DNA of 64,000 bases, from NCBI RefSeq assembly GCF_010868145.1, contig NZ_JAAGUY010000002.1:390245-454244 (forward strand), read 5' to 3'. Source of the DNA: Nocardia cyriacigeorgica. Its GTDB lineage: Bacteria; Actinomycetota; Actinomycetes; Mycobacteriales; Mycobacteriaceae. Positions 8,881 through 17,840 of the stretch are shown piece after piece. A program made the translations under genes and the position numbers. The notes under the pieces were generated by a model. It had not been told where the DNA came from. It made no database searches and was given only the letters and a program-made list of their open reading frames with translations. Each line of letters starts with the position of its first letter. The first letter of the stretch is position 1.

Positions 8881-9306
8881 TCAGTCGAGCGAGACGTAGA
8901 CCTCGACCGAGGTCGGACCGGTGTAGCGCTCGATCTCGGCGGCGTGGGAGCGGGTGATGGTGCCGGCGCTTTCGGCCTTGCGCACCTGTGCCCATGCAGT
9001 GCGCAGCAGGTCGTAGGGCTTGTCGGAGACGACGAACTTGGCGAACCGGCCGCCGGGCACGCGGGTCACCACGTCGCCTGCGTCCATCTCGTCCATCGAC
9101 GCCACCTCGTAGCCGAGCACCGCCACCGCGTGATCGTTCTGGCCGATATAGGCCGCGACCCGGGGCACGTTCTTCTCCCTGACCAGGTAGCGGTCCCAGG
9201 TGAAGTTCACCAGGTCGAGGTCGCGGGCGGCGACCTCGCGTCCGGCCAACGGCACGGTGAGTCCGGCGACCAGGCTTTCGTCCAGGGTGACTATCTCGAA
9301 GTCCAC
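8881..9306 (-). CDS. Small effector-binding-domain (GyrI-like/AraC_E_bind) protein, copy 1
   Basis: A 141-residue stand-alone protein. It resembles the small-molecule-binding domain of GyrI and AraC-type regulators, and the integron-cassette proteins of that fold. Supporting stretches are YEVASMDEMDAGDVV, VPGGRFAKFVV and the C-terminal TSVEVYVSLD. It has no DNA-binding domain. It is 10 bases downstream of a paralogue with the same pattern, so the two form an operon. Such proteins usually bind amphipathic or cationic drugs; the ligand here is unknown. The family call rests on pattern reading only. Confidence 0.65.
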   Translation of the reverse strand: MDFEIVTLDESLVAGLTVPLAGREVAARDLDLVNFTWDRYLVREKNVPRVAAYIGQNDHAVAVLGYEVASMDEMDAGDVVTRVPGGRFAKFVVSDKPYDLLRTAWAQVRKAESAGTITRSHAAEIERYTGPTSVEVYVSLD

Positions 9307-9316
9307 AGCGTTGTTC

Positions 9317-9775
9317 CTACCCGTCCACCGAATCGTCCGCCAGCGCCACGAAGACCTCGACTGTCTGGTTGTCGGGGTAGCGCTCGAAATCGCCTGAGTA
9401 GGAACGCTCGAGCCGACCGGCGGCTTCGGCGTCCCAGATCGCGCGCCACACCGTCACGACCGTGTCACCGAGATCGTCACCACTGAGGGTGAACCGGGCG
9501 AACCTGCCCGCCGGGATGCGGGCGAGCACGTCGCCGGGTAGCAGGTCGTCGAGGGTGCGGCATTTGTAGCCGACGATATGGGTCAGATAGGAGTTGATCT
9601 CGGGCGCGTGGTCGACGAACGCGCTCGCAGGCGGACCGGGCAGCGCCCGCGCCAGATTGCGCTTCCACGCTTCTTCCACCTTGGTGCGCCGCGGCCCCTC
9701 CACAGCCAATGCCGGGCTGCGGAGCACGGTTCCCGCCACCAACGTCTCTTGGCGGTCAACGACATTGAAATCCAC
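9317..9775 (-). CDS. Small effector-binding-domain (GyrI-like/AraC_E_bind) protein, copy 2
   Basis: A 152-residue paralogue of the neighbouring gene. Both begin with [VM]DFxxVxxxExLVAG and contain LPGDVLARIPAGRFARFTL-type and VEVFVAL-type segments. GTG 9775 is chosen because AGGGG lies about 9 bases upstream and it aligns with the start of the paralogue. An ATG at 10000 would add 75 residues of low-complexity sequence. The first copy begins 10 bases after this stop. The tandem arrangement suggests duplication, possibly a heteromeric ligand sensor (speculative). Confidence 0.65.
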   Translation of the reverse strand: MDFNVVDRQETLVAGTVLRSPALAVEGPRRTKVEEAWKRNLARALPGPPASAFVDHAPEINSYLTHIVGYKCRTLDDLLPGDVLARIPAGRFARFTLSGDDLGDTVVTVWRAIWDAEAAGRLERSYSGDFERYPDNQTVEVFVALADDSVDG

Positions 9776-10048
9776 CGGCGTAGCCCCTATTTCTCGTCTG
9801 TCGTTCAGTTGGCGGCACGCGCCGGGCCCTCCGCTCGTGCCGCGGTATCCGTTCGGCGGCGCTCCCCGGCTCTGCGTGGGTACGCAGGCTAGCGCCTGCG
9901 GGCCGCTTGCTGGCGCCGCTGTCGTGTCGCTTGTCAGCCCATCCTTCCGCATCATGCCAGCGGCGTCGGCGTCGGGCCGGTGCCGCCGTCGCGCGGTCAT
10001 GCTCTCACCCTGGCAAACGATGCTGCCATGCCGGGCGTTCCCCTGGTG

Positions 10049-12376
10049 TCATCCCGGTACCGGAATTACGATTCCGGGCAGGATCTCCACCTGCCGCGGC
10101 GGCGGCGGTGGTGGTGGCGGTGGGGGCTGCGGCGGGAAGATGACGATCGGTTCCTGCGGCTCCGGCGCCGGGGACTGCGGCGCGGGCGGAATGATGATTT
10201 CCGGCCCGCGCGGTTGCTGACCTGGCGGCGGATTGAGGATGTCGTAGGGGCCACCGGACTGTTGCGGCGGCCCGGCCGGGATGATCGGCAGCCCGGAACC
10301 ACCACCCTCGGGGACCGGGAAATTTTCGACCGGCGTGTCCTCCAGAGCACCGTCCATGGTCTGCTTCCAGATATCGGAGGGCAGACCCGAGCCGTAGATG
10401 CGCCCGCCGCCTGCGCTACGGATGGGCTGCGAATGTTCGGTCCCCACCCAGACCGCGGTCGACAGCGACGGGGTGAAGCCGACCATCCAGGCGTCCTTGT
10501 TCTCGCCGGTGTCGCCGAGCTGCGTGGTGCCGGTCTTGGCGGCCGACGGCCTGCCGTGGAGCGAATGGCCGTTGGAGTAGGCCGCGATGGGCAGCATGGC
10601 CTGGGTGGTGCGATCGGCGATCGAATTGGGGAAGCGCTGCTCGCCGGGCGGCAGCTGCTTGCCCACCTGATGCTCCGGTGCCCCACGGTCGAGCAGCACG
10701 CGGCCGGTGCCGGTCACCACTCGCTGCACGAAGTGGGGCTGGTGGTACATACCGGACGCCGCGATCGTCGCGTACGCCGAGGCCATATCGATCGGTCGCA
10801 CCTGGTACACACCCAGGACGATCGAGGGTGCCGGCGGCCCGCCGTTCTCACTCAGCGACAGGCCTGCCACGCCGGGAATCTGCTCCGGGATGCCGGCCTG
10901 GTGCGCGGCGTCGGCGATGGCCTGCGGCCCATTGAACATCGACTGGGTGAGCCGGTAGAAGCTGGTGTTGAGTGAACGCTTGAATGCCTCGGCCAGCGAG
11001 CAGGTGCCGCAGGATTCGTTGTCCACATTGCGCACGACCACGTCGTTGACCTGCACCGGTGAACTGTCGAACTGCTTGACCATCGAGATGCCCTGGCGCT
11101 GGGCGGCCAGCACAGCGAAGGTTTTGAACGCCGAACCGGTCTGCACCGGCGCCTGCGCGAAATCGAATCCGACACCGTCGGCGCCGCCGTAGTAGGCGCG
11201 CACCGCGCCCGACCGTGGATCTATCGACACCACCGCGGTACGTAGGCCGGGCGGCTGGCCTTCCGTGGCGTCTTGCGCCGCCGCGACCGCCGACTGCTGT
11301 GCTTTCGGGTCGATGGTGGTGGTGATCTGCAGGGCGCCGGTGTTCAGCTCGTGCTCGGAGATGCCCGCGGCCAGCAGTTCGCGCAGCACCTGGGTGCGGA
11401 TCAGCCCTTCGGGGCCGCGGGCGGCGCTGTCGTCGGCCACCTCGGCGATCGGAATGATCTGCGGGAAGGTCGCTGTTTCGCGGTCGGCGCGGTTCAGCAC
11501 ACCCATCTCGACCATGCCGTCGAGCACGTACTTCCAGCGGGCCTTCAGATCCTCGAGATGGGTTTCCGGATCCAGGATCGACGGTGACCGGACCAGCGAG
11601 GCGAGTATCGCGCCCTCGGCCAGGGTCAACTCGGGTACCGGCTTGTTGAAGTAGGCCTTGGCCGCTGCCGCGATCCCGTACGCGCCGCGCCCGTAGTAGA
11701 TGGTGTTGAGGTAGGCGGCGAGGATGTCGTCCTTGCTCCACTCGCGCGCCATTTTGGCGGCGATCACCAGTTCTCGCATCTTCCTGGTCACCGTGCGCTC
11801 GGAACCGAGGAAGGCGTTCTTCACATATTGCTGGGTAATGGTCGAGCCGCCGCCCGCGTTCTCCTTGCCCAGCAGGTTGTCTCGTGCCGCCCGCAGGAAT
11901 CCGGGGATCGAGTATCCGGGATTGGTGTAGAAATTGCGGTCTTCCGCCGAGATGACCGCATTGCGCACGTGCACGGGCACATCCGAGAGCGGGACCGGGG
12001 TGCGGTTGCCTTCGGGCGGGACCACCTTCGCGATCACCGTCGTGCCGTCGGCGGCAACGATGGTGGCGATCTGGTTGGTGCGCATCGCCGATGGCGAGGG
12101 GATCTCTGCGCTCCAATAGAACAGCGCCATCAGCAGCGCAGGCACCGCGATGAAGATGACGAACAGGGCGAGGATCAGCCTGCGGATGCGCCTGCCGCGG
12201 CCGCTACGAGGTCTTCGGTCGGCGTCCGGCGCACCGTCGCCGCCGGATCTTGCGCCGGTGCGGCCTCCGTCGTCCGACTTGCCCCCGCGCGGGTTGAATC
12301 CGCTGATCGAGGCATACTCCGGCTCCGGGGATCGGCCGCGGGCAGTGCGCGGTCGCCGGTCACGAAACGAGCTCAC
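10049..12376 (-). CDS. Second class A penicillin-binding protein (PonA1 paralogue)
   Basis: A 775-residue bifunctional peptidoglycan synthase. Its membrane helix is near 64-86. The GT51 domain starts near 144 (EDRNFYTNPG, GGGSTITQQYVKN). Transpeptidase motifs are SAFK near 414, SLNTS and KTGTTQLG near 614. The C-terminus is a proline run ending QVEILPGIVIPVPG. No PASTA domain is present, so it is not PonA2-like. GTG 12376 has GGAGG 8 bases upstream and is preferred over the ATG at 12403. It lacks the long N-terminal Pro/Gly tail of the copy 6 kb away, and the catalytic domains are very similar. Local duplication is inferred. Confidence 0.92.
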   Translation of the reverse strand: MSSFRDRRPRTARGRSPEPEYASISGFNPRGGKSDDGGRTGARSGGDGAPDADRRPRSGRGRRIRRLILALFVIFIAVPALLMALFYWSAEIPSPSAMRTNQIATIVAADGTTVIAKVVPPEGNRTPVPLSDVPVHVRNAVISAEDRNFYTNPGYSIPGFLRAARDNLLGKENAGGGSTITQQYVKNAFLGSERTVTRKMRELVIAAKMAREWSKDDILAAYLNTIYYGRGAYGIAAAAKAYFNKPVPELTLAEGAILASLVRSPSILDPETHLEDLKARWKYVLDGMVEMGVLNRADRETATFPQIIPIAEVADDSAARGPEGLIRTQVLRELLAAGISEHELNTGALQITTTIDPKAQQSAVAAAQDATEGQPPGLRTAVVSIDPRSGAVRAYYGGADGVGFDFAQAPVQTGSAFKTFAVLAAQRQGISMVKQFDSSPVQVNDVVVRNVDNESCGTCSLAEAFKRSLNTSFYRLTQSMFNGPQAIADAAHQAGIPEQIPGVAGLSLSENGGPPAPSIVLGVYQVRPIDMASAYATIAASGMYHQPHFVQRVVTGTGRVLLDRGAPEHQVGKQLPPGEQRFPNSIADRTTQAMLPIAAYSNGHSLHGRPSAAKTGTTQLGDTGENKDAWMVGFTPSLSTAVWVGTEHSQPIRSAGGGRIYGSGLPSDIWKQTMDGALEDTPVENFPVPEGGGSGLPIIPAGPPQQSGGPYDILNPPPGQQPRGPEIIIPPAPQSPAPEPQEPIVIFPPQPPPPPPPPPPRQVEILPGIVIPVPG

Positions 12377-12724
12377 GATCATCTCCTCCCGGAGCGTCGG
12401 CAAAACTCGGTTACCCCAGTGTCTGTTGACAGCGTCGCCGAACTACACCCGCCTGGGTACCGGGAACGGGCACAGACTTACCCGCCGATCATAGCTGGAG
12501 GGTAGCTAGGCGTACCTCCGCATTCGCTGCGGCCATGCGCGGGCTGAGGGCGGACTGCGTCCGGCGGTGAATTCGGGCGAGGGTTTGCTGTGCGCGGGCA
12601 ACGGGTTGTGCCGCGCCGAAGCGGACCGCAGCCGTGCCGCGCCCGAGCTGGCGGTGCCCTGCCGGAGCGGCGGGTGCCCTGCCGGAGCGAGTGCGCATCG
12701 GAGTGGGCGTTGGCCGTGCCGCGA
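12377..12724. other. 348-base intergenic region without a supported gene
   Basis: It lies between the second penicillin-binding protein and the sugar permease that ends at 12725, so it must hold the promoter of the former. On the minus strand TATGAT (12487-12492) is a possible -10 element. Two 17-base direct repeats, GGTGCCCTGCCGGAGCG, occur at 12653-12669 and 12673-12689. I see no coding region or strong terminator here. Confidence 0.5.
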
Positions 12725-13621
12725 TCAGCTCTTGATGCCGCCCGCCGTCAGGCCGGAGATGATCCGACGCTGGAACAGCAGAACCATGATCACCAGCGGA
12801 ATCGTCACGAGCGTGCCTGCCGCCATGATCGAGGCGTACGGCTGGACCAGCGGATTGTTGCCGGAGAATCCGGCGATGGCGACCGTGACGGGTTTCGTCG
12901 ACTCGCTCGAGAGCAGCCGCGCCAGCAGGTATTCGTTGACCGCCGCGATGAACGCCAGGATGGCCGTCGTGAAGACCGCAGGGGCCGCCAGCGGCAGCAT
13001 GACCAGCCGGAACGCCTGCATCTTGGTGGCGCCGTCGATACGAGCCGCCTCCTCGAGCTCCCACGGCAGCTCGGCGAAGAACGCCGCGAGGATGTAGACG
13101 GTCATCGGCAGCACAAAGGAGATGTTCGGGATGATCATCGCCTGGTACTTGCCGATCCAGCCCAGATCGGTGAACATCTGGAACAGCGGTGTCACCAGCA
13201 CGACCACGGGGAACATCGACGCGCTCAGGATCAGCCCGGACACCAGGTACTTGCCGCGGAAGGTCAGCCGGGCCAGCGCGTACGCGGCGAGCACACCGAG
13301 TACCAGCGCGATGATCGTGGTGATCGAGCCGATGATGACGCTGTTGATCATCGCCTGGCCGAAGTCGTTACCGCGGCTCGTGTCGAACACATCGCGGAAA
13401 TTCTCCAGCGTCACATGCGTGGGCCACGGTGTGTTCTCGAAGGTGTATCGCGGATCGCGGAACGCGGTGACCGCCATCCAGTAGAACGGGCCGAGCCCCC
13501 ACACCAGCACGATCAGCGCGCCCACATACAGCCGCGCTGAACCGAGCCTGCGTGTCCACGGTACTTTCGTGGTGACGGGCGGGGCGGGCTTCTCTTTCGT
13601 CATCGTCGTCGCGGCCATCAT
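12725..13621 (-). CDS. sugB: Sugar ABC transporter permease (MalG/SugB-like)
   Basis: A 298-residue inner-membrane permease with about six helices. The EAA loop that contacts the ATPase is EEAARIDGATKMQAFRLVM near residues 200-220. An N-terminal cytoplasmic stretch precedes the first helix (LYVGALIVLVWGLGPFYWM). Its start overlaps the end of the upstream permease by 4 bases. It is the last gene of the binding protein-permease-permease operon, and no ATPase gene follows. By similarity to LpqY-SugABC it probably imports trehalose or a related disaccharide. The substrate is inferred. Confidence 0.85.
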   Translation of the reverse strand: MMAATTMTKEKPAPPVTTKVPWTRRLGSARLYVGALIVLVWGLGPFYWMAVTAFRDPRYTFENTPWPTHVTLENFRDVFDTSRGNDFGQAMINSVIIGSITTIIALVLGVLAAYALARLTFRGKYLVSGLILSASMFPVVVLVTPLFQMFTDLGWIGKYQAMIIPNISFVLPMTVYILAAFFAELPWELEEAARIDGATKMQAFRLVMLPLAAPAVFTTAILAFIAAVNEYLLARLLSSESTKPVTVAIAGFSGNNPLVQPYASIMAAGTLVTIPLVIMVLLFQRRIISGLTAGGIKS

Positions 13622-14658
13622 GCCTTCCGCTGTTCTTCCTGGGTGCGGACCGCGTTCGCGCCCAACACCTTCACCAGCACGAATGCCACCGCGAAGATCA
13701 TCAGGAAGGTGATCGTCGACAGGGCGGCCGCACTGTTGGGGCCTTGCCGGACCTGTTCGACCACCAGCATCGAGACCGTGCGGGTGGCGGGGTTGTCGGC
13801 GGTCATGATCGCGGGCAGGTCGTACATTCGGAGCGCGTCCATGGTGCGGAACAGCACCGCGACCAGCAGTGCGGGCTTGAGCAGCGGCAGGGTGATGTGC
13901 ACGAAACGCTGCCAGGCCGAGGCGCCGTCGACCCGCGCGGCCTCGTAGACATCATTGGGGATGACCTGCAGACCGGCCAGCAGCAGCAACGCCATGAACG
14001 GCGTCGTCTTCCACACGTCGGCGGCGATCACCGCGAACCGGGCGGGCCATTCGTCGGAGGTCCACAGAATGCCGGTGCCGAGTACCCGGTTGACGACACC
14101 GTCGTACTGGAACATGAACTCCCACAGCCGCGCCGTCACCGCGGTCGGGATCGCCCAGGGGATGAGCACGGCGGCGCGCAGCAGCGCCCGGCCACGGAAG
14201 GTCTTGCCCATGACCACGGCCATGGCGAGGCCGAGGATCACTTCGAGCGATACCGTGACCACCGTCAGAAACAGCGTGACGCCGATCGCCAGCCAGAACT
14301 GCGAACCGAGATTGCCGGTCGGACAGTCGACGGTGCCAGCCGCGGTCTCACACTGCTGGAACAACCAGTGCGTGTAGTTGGAGAACCCGGCGCTGCCACC
14401 CTCGATGAACATCCCGGTTTCGGGATCGATGCCGCCGGAGTCCTGCTGGAACGACATCCACAGCGCCCGGAACACCGGGTAGCCGATGACGACCGCGAGC
14501 GCGATCAGCACCGGCGCGACGAACATCCACGCCTTGCCTGAGCGGCGCAATTCGTCCGCGATTACCGAGCCCAAGCCACGCTTGTTCTGTGGCGGTTCAC
14601 CTGTCTCGTCCGTGCGCCGCTTCTGCACGGCCGTATCCGTTCCCGAAGGATCCGACAC
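13618..14658 (-). CDS. sugA: Sugar ABC transporter permease (MalF/SugA-like)
   Basis: A 346-residue permease. A hydrophilic N-terminus of about 35 residues is followed by a first helix (AWMFVAPVLIALAVVIGYPVF), a periplasmic insertion with two Cys (QQCETAAGTVDCPTG) as in MalF-type subunits, and the EAA loop YEAARVDGASAWQRFVHI. It overlaps the MalG-type gene by 4 bases and follows the binding protein after 47 bases. The Cys-containing loop may carry a disulphide outside the cell (inference). It should pair with the downstream permease as the membrane channel of the importer. Confidence 0.85.
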   Translation of the reverse strand: MSDPSGTDTAVQKRRTDETGEPPQNKRGLGSVIADELRRSGKAWMFVAPVLIALAVVIGYPVFRALWMSFQQDSGGIDPETGMFIEGGSAGFSNYTHWLFQQCETAAGTVDCPTGNLGSQFWLAIGVTLFLTVVTVSLEVILGLAMAVVMGKTFRGRALLRAAVLIPWAIPTAVTARLWEFMFQYDGVVNRVLGTGILWTSDEWPARFAVIAADVWKTTPFMALLLLAGLQVIPNDVYEAARVDGASAWQRFVHITLPLLKPALLVAVLFRTMDALRMYDLPAIMTADNPATRTVSMLVVEQVRQGPNSAAALSTITFLMIFAVAFVLVKVLGANAVRTQEEQRKA

Positions 14659-14705
14659 CGTCTATCTCTCCTCATTCGGTTGGTCGGGTCCGTCTGAACT
14701 TCCCG

Positions 14706-16001
14706 CTAACCGGCCGCCTCGATGCCCTTCTGCATGCCGATGATCGCATCGTCCACGGACTTCTCGCCCCGCAGGGCGGCGAACGCGTTCTCCCGGATGG
14801 CCTTCGACACCGCCGGGTAGAACGGGGTCACCGGGCGCGGCACGGCGTTGGAGATCGAATCCTTGAGTGCGGGCAGGTACGGCATCTTGGCGATCAGGGC
14901 CGGATCGTCGTACATCGACTCACGCACCGAGGGCAGCGCACCGGAGGCGACGATGTGCTGGGCGTCCTCGCTGATCAGGAAGCGAAGGAAGTCGAGCGCG
15001 GTGGCCTTGTTCTTGGAGAACGCGCTGATCGCGGCGTTGTAGCCGCCGAGGGTCGAGGCGCCGATACCCGACTCACCGGGCAGCGGGGCGACCGCGAAGC
15101 GGTCCTTCACGGCTGAGGATTCCGAGCCGGCGTCACCGAAGGTGGACGGCCAGGAGCGCAGGAACATCAGTTTGCCCTGGGTGAACGCGGCACCGCTCTC
15201 GGTTTCGGTGAAGGTGAGCGCCTCCGGCGGGATGTCGCCGCGGTCGTAGGCCTCGACCAGCTTGCCGAGACCGGCGCGTGCCTGCGGGCTGTCCACGGTC
15301 GGGGTCTTGCCGTCGGCGCCGACGAAGGTGCCGCCGTAGGCGTTGATGACCTCGGCGGTGTTCACCGTCAGGCCCTCGTAGTTCTTGAGCTGACCGGCGT
15401 AGCAGCCGATGTTGTTGTCCCGCGCGATATTGCACATGCCGAGCATCTCGTCCCAGGTCTTGGGCGGGTTCGGCACCAGATCTTTGCGGTAGAACAGCAG
15501 ACCGCCGTTGGTGTTGCGCGGCGCGGCGTAGAGGGTGTCGTTATAGGTGGCGCTGGCGACGGTTGGCGGCAGCAGCGCCGAGGTGTCGATGGCGAAGGAA
15601 TCCTTCAGCGGCTGGATCCAGCCCTTGGCCGCGAATTCCGCCGTCCACGGCACGTCCATCGCGAAGACGTCGTAGTCGGCGGACTTGGAGCGCATGTGCT
15701 CGACCAGGTCGTCGTACTGCTGAGAGGCGTCGTTGGACTGTTCCTTATAAGTGACCTGCTCGTCCGGGTGGGCCGCGTTCCACCGGTCGATGAGCTGCTT
15801 GACGACACCCGTCTCGGTGGTGTCCTTGCCCTCGACATAGGTGATGGGCCCGCGTCCGGTGAGGTTCTCACTGGTCGGGTTGCCGCCGTTGTCGCTGGTG
15901 CACGCGCTGGCGAAGGTCGCGGTCAGCAGCGCGGCCGAGGCCACGGCGAGCGCGGCGCGGGGCACGAGTGCGGCACGTAGGGACACCTTCTTCAAAGCCA
16001 T
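14706..16001 (-). CDS. lpqY: LpqY-like sugar-binding lipoprotein
   Basis: A 431-residue extracellular solute-binding protein of family 1. The signal peptide ends in a lipobox-like FASAC, so Cys should be lipidated. Shared with LpqY are DVPWTAEFAAKGWI, LKNYEGLTVNTAEVI, LPGESGIGASTLGGYNAAIS and FLRFLISEDAQ. LpqY captures trehalose released during mycolate transfer in mycobacteria, and the same role is inferred here. ATG 16001 is chosen because GGAG lies 8 bases upstream; an ATG at 16052 would add 17 residues before the signal peptide. It heads the sugA-sugB operon and is divergent from the DUF2786 gene. Confidence 0.82.
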   Translation of the reverse strand: MALKKVSLRAALVPRAALAVASAALLTATFASACTSDNGGNPTSENLTGRGPITYVEGKDTTETGVVKQLIDRWNAAHPDEQVTYKEQSNDASQQYDDLVEHMRSKSADYDVFAMDVPWTAEFAAKGWIQPLKDSFAIDTSALLPPTVASATYNDTLYAAPRNTNGGLLFYRKDLVPNPPKTWDEMLGMCNIARDNNIGCYAGQLKNYEGLTVNTAEVINAYGGTFVGADGKTPTVDSPQARAGLGKLVEAYDRGDIPPEALTFTETESGAAFTQGKLMFLRSWPSTFGDAGSESSAVKDRFAVAPLPGESGIGASTLGGYNAAISAFSKNKATALDFLRFLISEDAQHIVASGALPSVRESMYDDPALIAKMPYLPALKDSISNAVPRPVTPFYPAVSKAIRENAFAALRGEKSVDDAIIGMQKGIEAAG

Positions 16002-16107
16002 CGCGGATACTCCAAGGTCGAGACGTGAGCGGCAGCACACCCGGCGGTGCACAAGGCAACATACCTGTTGATCATCCGACGCGCCCGACCATGTCGGTCA
16101 GGGTGCT

Positions 16108-16113
16108 TAGGCT
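16108..16113 (+). promoter_or_regulatory. Probable -10 element of a leaderless promoter
   Basis: TAGGCT lies 8 bases before the ATG at 16122, and no ribosome-binding site is visible. The 120-base gap to lpqY on the other strand holds both promoters. Confidence 0.4.
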
Positions 16114-16121
16114 GGACCGCG

Positions 16122-16970
16122 ATGACTGCCGCGAATCCCGTCCCCGATCGGATGCTCACCCGCATCGGCGGGCTGCTCCGCAAGGCCGAGTCGACCGATA
16201 ACGAACACGAGGCCGAGGCGTTCCTCGCGGCGGCGCAGCGCCTGGCGACCCGCTCATCGATCGATCTGGCCGTCGCGCGTGCGCACGTGGCAGGTCGCGA
16301 ACGCAGGCCGACGCCGATTCAGCGGATCATCCCGATCGGCGAGCCGGGACGTAAAGGGCTGCGGACCTATGTCCAGTTGTTCGTGGCGATCGCCGCAGCC
16401 AACGATGTGCGCTGCGATGTCGCCAGGACCTCCACCCAGGTGTACGCCTACGGTTTCGACACCGATATCGATACCTGCGAGGCGCTGTACAGCAGCCTGC
16501 TGGTGCAGATGGTGCGAGCGTCGGACCAGTACATCAAGTCGGGTGCGTATCGGTCGGCGACGGTGGAGAAGGTCGTCGTCGAGGTGCGCGGCGGGCGCAG
16601 GGTGCGTCGCCGGGTGCAGGCGCCGGTCGCGGCGGTGACGGCCAGGCTGAACTTCCAGATGGCGTTCGCGGCGCGTATCGGTAAGAGATTGTCCGAGGTG
16701 AAGTCGGAGGTCGAGACCGAGGCGCGCGCCGAGCCGGGCGCCGCGTCCACGGGGACCGCCTTGGCTCTACGGAACAAAGAGGTCGAGCTGGTCGACTTCT
16801 ATGCCCGCACCTCCGAGGCTCGCGGCACCTGGCGTGGACCGCAGGCGTCCGCTGGCTACGCACCCGCCGCACGCAGCGCCGGCGACAAGGCGGGTCGCGC
16901 CGCACGCCTCGGCACCTCACCTGAACTCGCCACCCCGCGCGGCCGCCTCACATCACGCCGAGCGAAGTGA
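16122..16970 (+). CDS. DUF2786 domain protein
   Basis: About 282 residues. The N-terminal DUF2786 domain is clear (MLTRIGGLLRKAESTDNEHE, AEAFLAAAQRLATRSSIDLA). The middle region resembles the second domain usually found behind it, and the C-terminus is basic and low in complexity. DUF2786 proteins are common in actinobacteria and phages and their function is unproven. ATG 16122 follows a -10-like TAGGCT, so it is probably leaderless; an ATG at 16047 would add 25 unlikely residues. The metallohydrolase at 17115 follows after 144 bases, and the two may work together. Confidence 0.8.
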   Translation: MTAANPVPDRMLTRIGGLLRKAESTDNEHEAEAFLAAAQRLATRSSIDLAVARAHVAGRERRPTPIQRIIPIGEPGRKGLRTYVQLFVAIAAANDVRCDVARTSTQVYAYGFDTDIDTCEALYSSLLVQMVRASDQYIKSGAYRSATVEKVVVEVRGGRRVRRRVQAPVAAVTARLNFQMAFAARIGKRLSEVKSEVETEARAEPGAASTGTALALRNKEVELVDFYARTSEARGTWRGPQASAGYAPAARSAGDKAGRAARLGTSPELATPRGRLTSRRAK

Positions 16971-17114
16971 CGTGCCCCGGATCCGCGCCGGCGAGTGGCG
17001 CACCACCGTGTGGTCTTCTCGGCGGATGCCTCGCTCATGTCCTCCTCGGGACTTCGGCGCGACGCATCCGACCCCGCACACCCGAGGCGCGGTGTGGTCG
17101 GCGCAGGTGCCGCG

Positions 17115-17627
17115 ATGACTGTGCGAGACACTCAGCGCGCCAAGGTCTACGACGCGGAGCAATTGGTGCGTGGTGCGTTCGATCGGGCCGACGAGTTCGG
17201 CAACCGCACCGTTGAGGTGTTCGGTTCACAGATCACGTTGCCGGTGGAGCGGCGGTTCGCCTCGGTCGATTCGGTGCAGAGTTACTGCGATCGGGTGCTG
17301 GCATTGAACTGGGTTGCGGCGCAGTGGAGCCGGGCGAGCTCGCCGGTGCGAGTCCGGACGCGGGCGGGGACCACCGCCGCGCATTACGAGGCCGATGGTG
17401 CCGTACTCGCCGTTCCGCTGCATACCGGTGGGGCGGCGTGGGCGCTCAGGGAATTGGTCGTGCTGCACGAGCTGACCCATCATCTCGAACCGCAGCCGCG
17501 CGAGTGTGCTCCGCACGGCCCGGAGTTCTGTAGCCGCTATGTCGAGTTGGTCGACGGTGTGATCGGCCCCGAGGCCGCATTGCTGCTGCGCGGCACCATG
17601 ATCGGCTGTGGCGTCGGATTCGCCTGA
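17115..17627 (+). CDS. TIGR04338-type putative metallohydrolase
   Basis: A 170-residue protein with a zinc-protease signature: LHELTHHLEP, with HExxH beginning near residue 118, and a downstream HGPEFCSRY that can supply the third ligand. The N-terminus (RDTQRAKVYDAEQLVRGAF) matches the actinobacterial TIGR04338 family. There is no signal peptide, so it is probably cytoplasmic. The substrate is unknown. ATG 17115 is chosen because upstream residues to 16995 are low in complexity and the family starts close to this residue. It follows the DUF2786 gene on the same strand. Confidence 0.8.
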   Translation: MTVRDTQRAKVYDAEQLVRGAFDRADEFGNRTVEVFGSQITLPVERRFASVDSVQSYCDRVLALNWVAAQWSRASSPVRVRTRAGTTAAHYEADGAVLAVPLHTGGAAWALRELVVLHELTHHLEPQPRECAPHGPEFCSRYVELVDGVIGPEAALLLRGTMIGCGVGFA

Positions 17628-17840
17628 AGTCCCGCGCCCACCTGCCGCGCTCGGGCTGTCGACCGGCGGCGAACACTGCGTTGGCGTAGTGATGGGTGTC
17701 ACGGTTTCGGCGGTGCGGAGCGCGGTAACGGTCAAGGGGCCTGGACCGACAGTGAGTTGTCCGCCGAGTGCGAAACCCTCTGGCCGAGGCGGACCTTCAC
17801 ATTCTTTCTTTTCCCGTTCGACGAAAGGCAGTCCACCACC

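Noticed and set aside
12653..12689. Two 17-base direct repeats
   Set aside because: Only two copies in a short GC-rich gap, no gene or site linked to them. Recorded as sequence detail, not as an element.
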